Shown: piece after piece, positions 36,041 to 45,087 of the stretch
How the letters are laid out: every line of letters begins with the position of its first letter
Numbering within the stretch: the first letter of the stretch is position 1
Source of the DNA: Comamonas sp. 26
GTDB lineage: Bacteria > Pseudomonadota > Gammaproteobacteria > Burkholderiales > Burkholderiaceae_C
Direction: 5' to 3'
Length of the DNA stretch: 64,000 nt
Assembly: GCF_002754475.1 (NCBI RefSeq)
Contig: NZ_PEFL01000001.1
Coordinates: 372,001 to 436,000, forward strand
Notes under the pieces: model-generated
Database searches by the model: none
Told to the model about the DNA's origin: nothing
What the model saw: the letters and a program-made list of their open reading frames with translations, nothing else
Translations under genes and position numbers: made by a program

Positions 36041-36068
36041 AAAGGCCTGCAATGCAGGCCTTTTTTTT
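36041..36068. terminator. Bidirectional terminator between the D-carbamoylase and cysK
   Basis: AAAGGCCTGC (36041-36050) pairs with GCAGGCCTTT (36054-36063), with a T8 run to the right and an A run to the left. It serves both converging genes. Confidence 0.9.
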
Positions 36069-36082
36069 GAGAGCGTCTGAAA

Positions 36083-37003
36083 TCAGGCGTTGGGCAGGAA
36101 GCCTTCAACCGACAGATAACGCTCGCCCGTGTCATAGGCAAAGCCCAGTACCTTGGCACCAGCGGGCAGCTCAGGCAGTTTTTGTGCAATGGCGGCCAGT
36201 GTGGCCCCGGAGGAAATGCCCACCAGCAGGCCTTCTTCAGAAGCCATGCGGCGAGCGTATTCACGGGCAGGCTCTGCTTCGACCAGGATCACGCCGTCCA
36301 GCAGGCTGGTGTCCAGATTCTTGGGAATAAAGCCCGCGCCAATGCCCTGTATGGGGTGAGGTGCTGGTTGGCCGCCAGAGATCACGGGCGATGCAGAAGG
36401 CTCCACCGCATAGACCTTGAGGTTGGGCCACTTGGCTTTGAGCACCTTGGCCACGCCAGACAGATGGCCGCCCGTGCCAACGCCGGTGATAAAAGCATCC
36501 AGACCTTCAGGGAAGTCACGCAGAATTTCTTGCGCAGTGGTGGTTTCATGCACGGCCACGTTGGCGGGGTTCTCGAACTGCTGGGGAATCCAGGAGCCTG
36601 GCGTTTGTGCAGCCAGTTCCTGCGCGCGGGCGATGGCGCCCTTCATGCCTTTTTCCTTGGGAGTCAGATCAAACGTTGCGCCGTAGGCCAGCATCAGGCG
36701 GCGGCGCTCGATGCTCATGCTCTCGGGCATGACCAGAATCAGTTTGTAGCCCTTAACGGCGGCTACCAGAGCCAGACCCACGCCGGTGTTGCCGCTGGTG
36801 GGCTCAATGATGGTGCCGCCCGGCTTCAAGGCTCCGGTTTTTTCCGCATCTTCCACCATGGCCAGTGCAATGCGGTCCTTGATGGAGCCACCAGGGTTGC
36901 CGCGCTCGGACTTGATCCACACGTTGGTGTTGTCACCAAACAGGCGGTTGATGTGAATGACGGGCGTGTTGCCAATGGTTTGCAGAACGTTGTCGAACTT
37001 CAT
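36083..37003 (-). CDS. cysK: Cysteine synthase A
   Basis: PLP-dependent O-acetylserine sulfhydrylase, 306 aa. The Schiff-base Lys is K42 in NPGGSIKDR, the substrate loop is [12 protein letters not shown], and the phosphate-binding loop [20 protein letters not shown] near the C-terminus supports CysK/CysM. It is a single gene on the minus strand. Sequence features such as the TSGNTG loop do not exclude CysM-like use of thiosulfate. Confidence 0.94.
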   Translation of the reverse strand: MKFDNVLQTIGNTPVIHINRLFGDNTNVWIKSERGNPGGSIKDRIALAMVEDAEKTGALKPGGTIIEPTSGNTGVGLALVAAVKGYKLILVMPESMSIERRRLMLAYGATFDLTPKEKGMKGAIARAQELAAQTPGSWIPQQFENPANVAVHETTTAQEILRDFPEGLDAFITGVGTGGHLSGVAKVLKAKWPNLKVYAVEPSASPVISGGQPAPHPIQGIGAGFIPKNLDTSLLDGVILVEAEPAREYARRMASEEGLLVGISSGATLAAIAQKLPELPAGAKVLGFAYDTGERYLSVEGFLPNA

Positions 37004-37191
37004 GAAGCCTCCGGGTGTGGATAAGAGTGCAGAGGGGCGAGCAAGGCCCTATGCATGCATTGTGGCGCAGTTGTTCTGCCGTACAGGAATATGAATATGC
37101 TTGCCGCAGATCAAGCACCGGCCAGACAGATCACCGCGCTGGCGCATGCATGGCAAGAATGGGATTGAGCTATTTCTCGGAGGATGCTCCC

Positions 37192-37356
37192 ATGCTTTCT
37201 TTCAACGCAATCTTGATGGCGCTGGCTGGCAGTTGCACCATATTGCTGGTGGGCTTTTCATGGCGCGAGCAGCGCTGGGCACCCTGGCTGATGCTGGCGG
37301 CCGTGGTGGCGCTGCTCTCGCTGATGAGTTACTCCATCGTCAAGTTGCTGAGCTAG
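37192..37356 (+). CDS. Small membrane protein of unknown function
   Basis: A 54-aa protein with two predicted helices (AILMALAGSCTILLVGFSW and APWLMLAAVVALLSLMSYSI) joined by a short basic loop (REQR). GGAGG at 37179-37183 fits the ATG at 37192; the frame is open upstream but lacks protein-like sequence. It is divergent from cysK and converges on the EamA gene, overlapping its 3' end by 17 nt. I do not recognise a family. Confidence 0.6.
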   Translation: MLSFNAILMALAGSCTILLVGFSWREQRWAPWLMLAAVVALLSLMSYSIVKLLS

Positions 37357-38257
37357 GCGTGGCCTGATCCGCAGGTTTGCGGGCGCGCAGCGGCGTTTTC
37401 CATAGCTCGGCCAGCAGCAGCCCTGCAACCGTCATGACACCGCCCACGGCGTGGTACAGCGCCAGTGGTTCATAGAGCGTGGCAAACGCCACGATGGCGG
37501 TGAACACCGGAATCAGGTTGAAAAACATGATCGAGCGGCTGGGACCCAGCGCGCTGATCGCCTTCATCCACAACAGCGGCGCGGCGATGGAGGCCATGAT
37601 GCCGGCAAAGGCGACCAGCCCCATATTGCTGGCGTTCAGCCCCGTCTTGGGTGAAAACAGGTACAGCGGAAACTGCACCACCACCGCCACCAGAATTTGC
37701 AGATACAGCAGTTGCACCGTTTTGAGCGCAGGCATGGGCCAGCGCTTGAGCAAAATGTTGTATATGGCATAGGCCAGCATGGCCAGCAGCATCATTGCGT
37801 CGCCCTGATTCAGGCCTTCAGATGCCAGATGCGCAAGATTGCCTGACGACACCACCAGCGCGACCCCAAAAATAGCCAGCAGTGAACCCCAGACACCGCC
37901 GCGCGTCAGCGGCTGACCCAGAAAAAACACGGCCAGAGCCAGCACCAGCATGGGCGTGAGCGAGCCGATGATGCCCATATGTGTGGCGGTGGTGTAGTGG
38001 GCCGCGTAGTACGCCAGACTTTGATAAATCACCATGCCCAGCACACCCAGCGCCGTGATGCGGGGCAGCAGCGGCTTGATGACAGCGCGCATACGCCAGA
38101 TGCCGGGAAGCACAAACGGGGTGAACAGCAGGGCCGCCACCAGCCAGCGGAAAAAACCAATCTCAGACGCGCTGATGCTGCCCGCTGCCATTTTGCTGAC
38201 CACGGTGTTGACCGACCAGATAAGCACCGCGCCCAGCGGTAATAGGTATGCACCCAT
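37340..38257 (-). CDS. EamA/DMT-family transporter
   Basis: A ten-helix inner-membrane protein of 305 aa with two EamA repeats (residues ~5-135 and ~150-285). The motif WSVNTVVSKMA and GVLGMVIYQSLAYYAA belong to repeat 1; AALLWMKAISALGPSRSIMF-like sequence belongs to repeat 2. Such proteins export amino acids, nucleosides or other small metabolites; the substrate is unknown. It is divergent from the AraC gene, which may control it. Confidence 0.9.
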   Translation of the reverse strand: MGAYLLPLGAVLIWSVNTVVSKMAAGSISASEIGFFRWLVAALLFTPFVLPGIWRMRAVIKPLLPRITALGVLGMVIYQSLAYYAAHYTTATHMGIIGSLTPMLVLALAVFFLGQPLTRGGVWGSLLAIFGVALVVSSGNLAHLASEGLNQGDAMMLLAMLAYAIYNILLKRWPMPALKTVQLLYLQILVAVVVQFPLYLFSPKTGLNASNMGLVAFAGIMASIAAPLLWMKAISALGPSRSIMFFNLIPVFTAIVAFATLYEPLALYHAVGGVMTVAGLLLAELWKTPLRARKPADQATPSSAT

Positions 38258-38348
38258 GAAGACTCCTTGATGGGTCTATCATGCGACTGACGTATTTAAA
38301 GTGCATTGCTGATTTCAGACAAACCATAGCGCAAGCTGGACGAAGCTG

Positions 38349-39161
38349 ATGAAGACCAATCAAGCCGCGGCTCAGCGCCATTCCGTCGCCATTCTGGACA
38401 CGGATCAGGTGCAGGGCAGTTACTACTTTCGCTACGACGAGTTTGGCGCGCACAGCGAGGCACCGCCGCATTCGCACCGCTGGGGGCATTTGAACTATGC
38501 CTCGCATGGCAGCCTGAGCATGGAGGTGCCAGCGGGCCGTATTCTCTGTCCGCCCCAGCATGGGGTGTGGATTCCGCCCGGTGTGGTGCACAGCTGCTAT
38601 CTGCAGCATGCGGTGCAGTACCGCTCCGTCTACCTGGCCCCTGAGCTGTGCGAAGCCTTGCCGCAGGTGGCGGGCTGCATGCGGATGGGCCCCATTGTCA
38701 AAGCCATCTTGCTGGACTTTGGCCTGCGCGGTGTGCAGACCCCAACCGCCGCCGCAGATCTCAGGCTGGCGCAGGTAGTGCATGACCAGCTGTGCACCAC
38801 GCCGCTGGAGCTGAGTTTTCTGCCCATGGCCCAGCATCCGGCGCTGGTGCAGGTGCTGGATGCGATGCAGGCCGGGCCGGGTGACCACCGCAGTCTGGCC
38901 GAGTGGGCCGAGACCGTGCATATGACCGAGCGCACGCTGGCCCGCCACTGCCAGCGCGAGCTGGGCATGAGTCTGGGTGAGTGGCGCCAGCGCATGCGCT
39001 ACCTGTGCGCGATTGATGCGCTGGAGGCTGGTCACACCGTGCAGCGCATCGCCTACGACCTGGGTTACAGCACGCCATCGGCCTTTATTGCCATGTTTCA
39101 GCGTGAATCAGGCCTGCCGCCCGAGCAGTTTCGACGCGAGTTCAGTGCAAGCTCTTTGTGA
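38349..39161 (+). CDS. AraC-family transcriptional regulator
   Basis: A 270-aa regulator with an N-terminal cupin sensor (residues ~15-130; PPHSHRWGHLNYASHG and ILCPPQHGVWIPPGVVHS) and a C-terminal double helix-turn-helix (~165-265; RTLARHCQRELGMSLGEWRQ and IAYDLGYSTPSAFIAMFQRE). It is divergent from the EamA exporter, 91 nt apart, a common regulator-exporter pairing. It ends just before rnpB. Confidence 0.9.
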   Translation: MKTNQAAAQRHSVAILDTDQVQGSYYFRYDEFGAHSEAPPHSHRWGHLNYASHGSLSMEVPAGRILCPPQHGVWIPPGVVHSCYLQHAVQYRSVYLAPELCEALPQVAGCMRMGPIVKAILLDFGLRGVQTPTAAADLRLAQVVHDQLCTTPLELSFLPMAQHPALVQVLDAMQAGPGDHRSLAEWAETVHMTERTLARHCQRELGMSLGEWRQRMRYLCAIDALEAGHTVQRIAYDLGYSTPSAFIAMFQRESGLPPEQFRREFSASSL

Positions 39162-39182
39162 ACGCGAGATAATGCGAACCGT

Positions 39183-39540
39183 GAAGTGCGCCAGACCGCC
39201 GCTGGTACTAGCCGAAAGGCCAACGCTTGCGTTGGGTCGAAAGATCGTACTGGAGGAACGTCCGGACTGCATAGGGCGGCGTAGCAGCTAACAGCTGTCC
39301 ACCGTGAGGTGAGGATCAGAGCAACAGAGACGAGTCCCGGGGGCGTGCCGCAAGGTAGACCACCGGGGGTGAAACGGGCAATCTCTACGCGCAGCAATAC
39401 CAAGTAGGCACACGTTGACGGGGCCCCCGGAGTGTGCGGGTAGGTAGCACCGAGCTGTCAGGCGACTGGCAGCCAAGATTAATGGCGGTCACATGGCGGG
39501 CAACCGTTGTGCACAGAATCCGGCTTATCGGCGCACTTCA
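39183..39540 (+). ncRNA. rnpB: RNase P RNA, bacterial type A
   Basis: The ends pair (GAAGTGCGCC with GGCGCACTTC) as helix P1. The 5' half of P4 is in GAGGAACGTCCGGAC (from about 39251) and its 3' partner in ACAGAATCCGGCTTA (from about 39513). CCGTGAGGTGAGG, the ACAGAGACGAG core and GGTAGGTAGCACCGAG are also typical. About 358 nt. It is the catalytic RNA that matures tRNA 5' ends. A 19-bp hairpin terminator follows. Confidence 0.95.
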
Positions 39541-39555
39541 CACTTATTCCAAATA

Positions 39556-39605
39556 AAAAGAGCTGCTAGCGCTTATGTATAAAGCGCTAGCAGCTCTTTT
39601 TTTTG
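39556..39605. terminator. Terminator built from the GCTAGCGCTT hairpin repeat, copy 3
   Basis: Perfect 19-bp stem (39556-39574 with 39582-39600), 7-nt loop, then T8. It ends rnpB and, read on the other strand, the pseudouridine synthase-like gene (T-rich tract there as well). The stem is a member of the dispersed repeat family seen at 24929, 35004 and 57228. Confidence 0.9.
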
Positions 39606-39618
39606 ATAGTGGGCTGAC

Positions 39619-40389
39619 TTAAAAGCGTTCCCAAGGCATCAGGTAGCGCCACTGGCCTTCAGGCACCTTGCCCAAAGACACGCGGCCAATGCGCAGGCGG
39701 CGCATGCTGGTCACGCGCAGGCCAATGGCGTCGCACATTTTTTCGATCTCTTCAGGCGCAATGCCCTTGAGTGCAAAGCGCAAATGGCCTTCGTTTTGCC
39801 AGCTCACATGGCAGGGGGGCATGCGGCGGTGGCCGTTGCCACCGGGGATAGGCAGGCCTTCGTAGAGAATTTCAAGACCATCTGCAATGATCTGGCCTTC
39901 CACGCCGACGATGATTTCCTGCTCCAGCCATTTACCTTCTTCAGCCAGCTTGCGGATGATGCGCTTGTCTTGCGTATAGACGATCAGGCCGCTGGCGGGC
40001 AGAGGAATCGTCAAAAACGACTCCAGATTCTTGAAGTGATGGTCCAGCACCAACTGGGGCATGGGCGTGTCCAGCTGGGCCTTGGTGGCTTCGCTCAGCA
40101 GCGAATGCGCGCTGCGTGTGCGACCATAAGCGGGTCCTTGCGTGTAGCCCGCTGGCTTGTTCATCAGAATGGTGACAGGGGGCAGTGCCTCGGGCTTGGC
40201 ACCGGCGCGCACGGTCACAACCTGCTCGGGGCTGACCCGAGTTTCGGGCACTTGCACGACTTTGCCATCGACCTGGACATTGCCCGCTTCGATGTGCAAC
40301 TCGGCCTCGCGGCGCGAGCATTGTTCTTGCTCTGCAACTCGCTTGGACAGGCGGATGCTTTCTTTTTGTTCGGGCTGTGATTCAGACAT
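39619..40389 (-). CDS. RsuA/RluF-family pseudouridine synthase-like protein, catalytic Asp not seen
   Basis: A 256-aa protein. Residues ~10-60 are an S4 RNA-binding domain (RLSKRVAEQEQCSRREAELH). The rest follows the RsuA fold: TILMNKPAGYTQG and a C-terminal ALKGIAPEEIEKMCDAIGLRV. In the family the catalytic Asp sits in GRLDxxSxGL; here the matching stretch reads LTIPLPASGLIVYTQD, with Pro at the Asp position. It may be an RNA-binding paralogue without synthase activity or use another residue. It converges on rnpB. Confidence 0.82.
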   Translation of the reverse strand: MSESQPEQKESIRLSKRVAEQEQCSRREAELHIEAGNVQVDGKVVQVPETRVSPEQVVTVRAGAKPEALPPVTILMNKPAGYTQGPAYGRTRSAHSLLSEATKAQLDTPMPQLVLDHHFKNLESFLTIPLPASGLIVYTQDKRIIRKLAEEGKWLEQEIIVGVEGQIIADGLEILYEGLPIPGGNGHRRMPPCHVSWQNEGHLRFALKGIAPEEIEKMCDAIGLRVTSMRRLRIGRVSLGKVPEGQWRYLMPWERF

Positions 40390-40453
40390 GGCGATAGCTT
40401 AATGCCACGGCCATGTCCTAGTTGTCCACAGGTCTAGCAGAGCGGTGGCAGTC

Positions 40454-42142
40454 TTATCTGCCCAGACAGAGCTTCTGAATTCGCTCCACATGGGCTAGCA
40501 GCGACTGCTGAGCCACAGGCCACAGGGCGGGCGGCGTGTCGGCATAGGCAATGGCTACCCAGTCCTGAATGCTGCCGTCGGGCTTGGTGCGCATGGCGTT
40601 GTGCACCTTGGACTCGCGCGCCAGTCTATGGGCCTTGAGTTTGGTGATCTGATGCGGCGCAAAGCCCAGCACATAGCCGTGGGCGGGCAGGATGTAGCGA
40701 ATGCCCCGCTCAAGGCACAGCGCATGCAGCTTATCCAGCGAAGCCAGGTAATCGATCATGTTGCCGTCTGGCGGGCTGATCACGGTGGTGCTGCCGTTGA
40801 GGATGTGGTCGCCGCTGAACAGCAGTGCATCCTCTTCCAGCAAAAAGCACAGGTGGTTGGCCGCATGGCCGGGCGTGAAGATGGCTTGCAGCGTATGCGT
40901 AATTTCGCCATCTGGCCCTTTCCCGGTCAGCGTCACGCGCTCTCCATCTTGTAGCGGTACATCGGGCTTGAAGCGACTATTGGCCCGCGCCGTGGGGGCT
41001 GAAGTCATGCCCATGACAGGGGGCTTGCCCTGACCGGACTGCTCCACCAGTGCCTGCAGCGGCGCGGCACCCGGCGAGTGGTCGGGGTGGGAGTGGGTGC
41101 AGACGATGAAGCGGATGTCGCCACCCGTCGCAGCATGAATGCGCTGCAGGTGCACTGGCTCGTTGGGGCCTGGGTCGATGACGATGTAGCCGCTGCTGGC
41201 ATCACCCACCATATAGGTGTTGGTGCCGGGGCCGCTCATCATTCCGGGGTTGGGGGCCGTCAGGCGCATCAGGTTTTTGCGCAGCGGCACGGCCTTTTCG
41301 TTTTGCCAGTCCAGGTGATGAATACCGTGGCTGTCGGGCAGCACCATTTCCAGCTCGCCATAGGCCATGTCAGTTTCTGTGTGGCGTGTGTCCTTGCCCA
41401 GCAGGTGGCCACCGCGCGGGCAGGCCTGCCACAGCGGTTTTTCGCTTTGCAGCGTGTTGATAAGGGCCTGCGTATCAGGCAGCGCAGAGATTCGCTCCAG
41501 CGTACGCAGGGTGGGGAAGAGGATGAAGAGATTTTTTTCTTTAAAGCGCTCCACCGCATCTTGTGGGCGAATCCAGGTGGGCTCGAACTGCTCGGTTTCA
41601 TCGGCCACCGGCGTTTGCCCTTCAGGCATGCGCGCTACAAAAAACGGTACGTTGAAGCGCTTGGGCAGGTCAAAAGGTGCGGTCCATTGCGCCAGATACC
41701 AGAGCTGATCGACCGCCAGTGTCCAGCCGCGCGCGCGGCATTGCTCATACAGCGATGCATGGCGGTCCAGTTGCTGCACCTGTGCAGGGGCGACGGGCTG
41801 ACCCGCTTCGTCATAGGCCAGCAAGATGCCCAGTTCTTCGAAGGTCTCGCGAATGCCGGCCAGCGCCTGTGTGATGCGCTCATCGCCACCCACTTCCACC
41901 ATGCTGGGGCGCATACGGGCCAGCGCGTGGTTGGCCGGGTCGGCATCTTGATCTTCCAGTCCACCGCCTGGGAACACATAGGCATTGGCAAAAATTCCTT
42001 GGTCGGCGCGCCTTGTCATCAGTACTTCAAAGCCATCGGCGCCATCACGCAGCAGCAAGATGGTGGAGGCTTCGCGTGCGGGAACCGGATCGCGCTGGGG
42101 CTGAAGAAGCTGACTGGGGCGGGGCTGGCTGGGTGGGGTCAT
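40454..42142 (-). CDS. Nudix hydrolase fused to a metallo-beta-lactamase-fold hydrolase
   Basis: A 562-aa two-domain protein. Residues ~25-240 are Nudix: VFPGGGLEDQD and the box core GIRETFEELGI. Residues ~290-540 are metallo-beta-lactamase: GTNTYMVG, the zinc motif THSHPDHSPG, then FTPGHAANHLCF, FSGDHIL and PAHGYVLGF, close to the LACTB2/RNase branch. The ATG at 42142 is used; an ATG at 42172 adds ten residues. Fusion suggests sequential hydrolysis of a CoA- or nucleotide-linked substrate. It is divergent from the phenylpropanoid cluster. Confidence 0.85.
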   Translation of the reverse strand: MTPPSQPRPSQLLQPQRDPVPAREASTILLLRDGADGFEVLMTRRADQGIFANAYVFPGGGLEDQDADPANHALARMRPSMVEVGGDERITQALAGIRETFEELGILLAYDEAGQPVAPAQVQQLDRHASLYEQCRARGWTLAVDQLWYLAQWTAPFDLPKRFNVPFFVARMPEGQTPVADETEQFEPTWIRPQDAVERFKEKNLFILFPTLRTLERISALPDTQALINTLQSEKPLWQACPRGGHLLGKDTRHTETDMAYGELEMVLPDSHGIHHLDWQNEKAVPLRKNLMRLTAPNPGMMSGPGTNTYMVGDASSGYIVIDPGPNEPVHLQRIHAATGGDIRFIVCTHSHPDHSPGAAPLQALVEQSGQGKPPVMGMTSAPTARANSRFKPDVPLQDGERVTLTGKGPDGEITHTLQAIFTPGHAANHLCFLLEEDALLFSGDHILNGSTTVISPPDGNMIDYLASLDKLHALCLERGIRYILPAHGYVLGFAPHQITKLKAHRLARESKVHNAMRTKPDGSIQDWVAIAYADTPPALWPVAQQSLLAHVERIQKLCLGR

Positions 42143-42262
42143 GGGTTGAATTATGCGAAATGCGCTGTGCATTGGATGCCATATCTGGACTACTTGCGTC
42201 GTTGCTGCGCGTCAAATCGGGGAAAGCACTGAGAGCAAACCGTGCTCAGTTGCTTGCATTTG

Positions 42263-42283
42263 ATTATTGAAGATAACAATAAT
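42263..42283. promoter_or_regulatory. Dyad upstream of the phenylpropanoid cluster, candidate MarR operator
   Basis: ATTATTG (42263-42269) and CAATAAT (42277-42283) around a 7-nt centre, extended outward by TTTG and CAAA with a gap. It lies 18 nt before the enoyl-CoA hydratase start in an AT-rich patch. The MarR gene at 49085 is the natural candidate to bind it. Confidence 0.45.
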
Positions 42284-42300
42284 GAATCAAAGGAATGGTT

Positions 42301-43083
42301 ATGACTCATAAAGAAATTGCAGTGGAATTTCGGGGTGAAGCCCAGCAGGTGGCGGTCATTCGCCTGATGCGTTCCGCCAAGCGCAATGCCTTGTCGGATG
42401 GGCTGGTGCTGGGGCTGCGCGATGTTTTCATGAACCTGCCCGCCAGCGTGCGCGCAGCAGTGGTGGATGGTGATGGCCCGCACTTTTGCGCCGGGCTGGA
42501 CCTGAGCGAGCTGGGCGAACGCGATGCTTCGCAGGGCGTTCTGCACTCACGCATGTGGCATGAAGCCTTGCGTCAGGTGCAGTTTGGCGCCGTGCCCGTG
42601 GTGGCGGCCTTGCATGGAGCGGTAGTGGGCGGTGGGCTGGAGCTGGCCAGTGCCTGCCATATTCGTGTGGCAGACAGCAGCACGTTTTATGCACTGCCTG
42701 AAGGCTCGCGCGGCATCTTTGTCGGCGGCGGTGGTTCGGTGCGCATTCCGCGCCTGATTGGCGCGGCGCGCATGGCCGACATGATGTTCACCGGCCGCGT
42801 CTACAAGGCCGAAGAGGGCGAGCGCATTGGCCTGTCGCAATACCTGGTGCCCGAAGGTCAGGCGCTGGATAAGGCGGTGGAGCTGGCGCTGCGCATTGCC
42901 GAAAACGCCCCCATGACCAATTACGCGCTGGTGCATGCGCTGCCCCGCATTGCCGAGCAGCCGTCAGACCAAGGCCTGATGACCGAAGCGCTGATGGCCG
43001 CTGTGGCGCAAAGCGCACCTGAAGCCAAATTCCGCCTGCAGGAGTTCCTGTCCGGGCGAGCCGCCAAGGTCAGCACAGACTGA
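42301..43083 (+). CDS. Enoyl-CoA hydratase, phenylpropanoid cluster
   Basis: Crotonase-fold enzyme, 260 aa. The oxyanion-hole segments are HFCAGLDLSELG and HGAVVGGGLELASACH; EGSRGIFVGGGGSVRIPRLI covers the active-site acid region. AAAGGA 7 nt before the ATG at 42301 favours it over the ATG at 42295. As first gene before feruloyl-CoA synthetase it should hydrate feruloyl- or coumaroyl-CoA; whether it also cleaves to the aldehyde (hydratase-lyase) cannot be told, and no vanillin dehydrogenase gene is near. Confidence 0.87.
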   Translation: MTHKEIAVEFRGEAQQVAVIRLMRSAKRNALSDGLVLGLRDVFMNLPASVRAAVVDGDGPHFCAGLDLSELGERDASQGVLHSRMWHEALRQVQFGAVPVVAALHGAVVGGGLELASACHIRVADSSTFYALPEGSRGIFVGGGGSVRIPRLIGAARMADMMFTGRVYKAEEGERIGLSQYLVPEGQALDKAVELALRIAENAPMTNYALVHALPRIAEQPSDQGLMTEALMAAVAQSAPEAKFRLQEFLSGRAAKVSTD

Positions 43084-43108
43084 AAACCTGGCGCATCACA
43101 ATCAAGCG

Positions 43109-45043
43109 ATGGAGACAAAAACCATGCAAGAGACAAGTACAGCCATGCAGGCCAACAGCAGCATGCAAGAGGTACAGAAAGAGGGCCAAAGCCCCAAGTA
43201 CCGCGCGCTGGAGTTTGGCGTGTGCAGCCTCAAAGTCGATGAGAGGAGTGACGGCACAAGCTACGCACGGGCCGATCAGGAACTGGCCCCGTATGCGAAG
43301 CGCATGACGGACCGGCTGGTGCACTGGGCACAGGCCACACCCGATCACACTTTTATCGCCCAGCGCGAGCGTCTGCCAGATGGCGGTACGGGTGACTGGA
43401 AACACATTAGCTATGCGCAGACGCTGGCCGCTGCGCGCAGCATTGCGCAGGCGTTGGTTGATCGAAAACTGTCGGCAGAACGACCGGTCATCATCCTCAG
43501 CGAAAACGATCTGGACCACGCCATGCTGGCTATGGGCTGCCTGTATGCGGGCGTGCCGTACTGCTCGGCTTCCACCGCGTACTCTCTGGTCAGCACCGAT
43601 TACGCCAAGCTGCGCCATGTGGTGAACACGCTCACCCCCGGTCTGATCTTTGCCAGCGATGCAGCGCGCTACGAAAAAGCCGTGCAGGCCGTGCTGCCTG
43701 AGGGCTGCGAAGTGGTCTATGCCAAACCCGCTGTGGATGCCCAGGCGCACACCTTGTTTGCCGAACTGCTGGCGACGCAGGCCACGCCTGCCGTCGATGC
43801 CGCCATGCAGGCCACAGGGCCAGAAACGATCACCAAATTCCTGTTCACCTCGGGCTCGACCAAGCTGCCCAAGGCGGTCATCAATACCCACGGCATGTGG
43901 TGCGCCAACCAGCAGCAAATTGCCCAGACCATGCCCGATATGGTCAAAGGCCCGCCCGTGCTGGTGGACTGGCTGCCGTGGAACCACACGTTTGGCGGCA
44001 ACAAGAACATTGGCATGACGCTCTACCACGGCGGCACGCTTTATATCGACGAAGGCAAACCCACGGCGGCAGGCATTGGCGAGACGCTGCGCAATCTGCG
44101 CGAAATATCGCCCACGGCCTACTTCAATGTCCCCACCGGTTTTGAATACATTGCCGGTGCGATGGAGAACGACGCCGTGCTGCGCAGCAGCCTGCTCAAG
44201 CGCTTGAGCATGTTTTATTACGCAGGTGCATCGCTGGCGCAGCCGGTGTGGGACAGCCTGTACCGCACGCAGGAAAAAGAACTGGGCCACCGCGTGGTGA
44301 TGGGCACAGGGCTGGGCATGACGGAGTCATCGCCGTCAGCGCTGTTTGTTAACCGGGCCGATGTGCGCTCTGGCGATCTGGGGGTGCCCGTGCCGGGGCT
44401 GGAGCTCAAGCTGGCTCCTGCGGCGGGCAAGCTGGAGGTGCGCTACCGTGGCCCCAATGTCACGCCCGGCTACTGGCGTGCGCCAGAGGCGACGGCCGAG
44501 GCTTTTGATGAAGAAGGGTTCTTCTGCACCGGCGATGCCGTGCAGTGGCGTGACCCGCAAGACCACCATCAGGGCCTGCGCTTTGATGGCCGCATTGCCG
44601 AAGACTTCAAGCTTGCAACCGGCACCTTTGTGAACGTGGGTCCGCTGCGCGCCAAGGTCATTCATGCCGGAGCGCCCTATATCCAGGATGTGGTGGTGAC
44701 CGGGCTTGACCGCAAAGAGGTGGGTGCCATCATCTTCGGCACCCCGGCCTGTGCCGCGCTGAGCGGACTGGGAGCCGGTGCCACGCAAGAGCAAATCATG
44801 CACAGCGCGCCTGTGCAGCAGCATCTGCAGACCATACTCAACCAGCTGGCGCAAACCGCGACCGGCAGTGCCAGCCGCATTGCGCGTGCCGTGGCCGCTA
44901 CACGTGCGCCATCGCTGGACTTGGGTGAAGTCACAGACAAAGGCTCCATCAACCAGCGCGCCGTGCTCCAGCATCGTGCCGATGTGGTGGCGGGTTTGTA
45001 TGACGAGACTCTGGCCTTGATCTTGAAGCCAAATCAGGCTTAA
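43109..45043 (+). CDS. Feruloyl-CoA synthetase (AMP-forming acyl-CoA ligase)
   Basis: Adenylate-forming ligase of 644 aa that activates ferulate or related cinnamates with ATP and CoA. The P-loop is KFLFTSGSTKLPKAVINTH, followed by the adenine motif VMGTGLGMTESSP and the hinge region EGFFCTGDAVQWRD...LRFDGRIAEDFKLATG; PWNHTFGGNKN is characteristic of the feruloyl-CoA synthase branch. The Met/Gln/Ser-rich first 25 residues may be mis-started; ATGs at 43124 and 43145 are in frame. It follows the hydratase by 25 nt. Confidence 0.9.
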   Translation: METKTMQETSTAMQANSSMQEVQKEGQSPKYRALEFGVCSLKVDERSDGTSYARADQELAPYAKRMTDRLVHWAQATPDHTFIAQRERLPDGGTGDWKHISYAQTLAAARSIAQALVDRKLSAERPVIILSENDLDHAMLAMGCLYAGVPYCSASTAYSLVSTDYAKLRHVVNTLTPGLIFASDAARYEKAVQAVLPEGCEVVYAKPAVDAQAHTLFAELLATQATPAVDAAMQATGPETITKFLFTSGSTKLPKAVINTHGMWCANQQQIAQTMPDMVKGPPVLVDWLPWNHTFGGNKNIGMTLYHGGTLYIDEGKPTAAGIGETLRNLREISPTAYFNVPTGFEYIAGAMENDAVLRSSLLKRLSMFYYAGASLAQPVWDSLYRTQEKELGHRVVMGTGLGMTESSPSALFVNRADVRSGDLGVPVPGLELKLAPAAGKLEVRYRGPNVTPGYWRAPEATAEAFDEEGFFCTGDAVQWRDPQDHHQGLRFDGRIAEDFKLATGTFVNVGPLRAKVIHAGAPYIQDVVVTGLDRKEVGAIIFGTPACAALSGLGAGATQEQIMHSAPVQQHLQTILNQLAQTATGSASRIARAVAATRAPSLDLGEVTDKGSINQRAVLQHRADVVAGLYDETLALILKPNQA

Positions 45044-45087
45044 ACCCCATAGCAGAAAGCGCGAGAAGCTTTTAAAAGGATAGTGAA

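Noticed and set aside
43070..44290. Minus-strand frame of 406 codons opposite the feruloyl-CoA synthetase gene
   Set aside because: Antisense shadow of a ligase with intact AMP-binding motifs.
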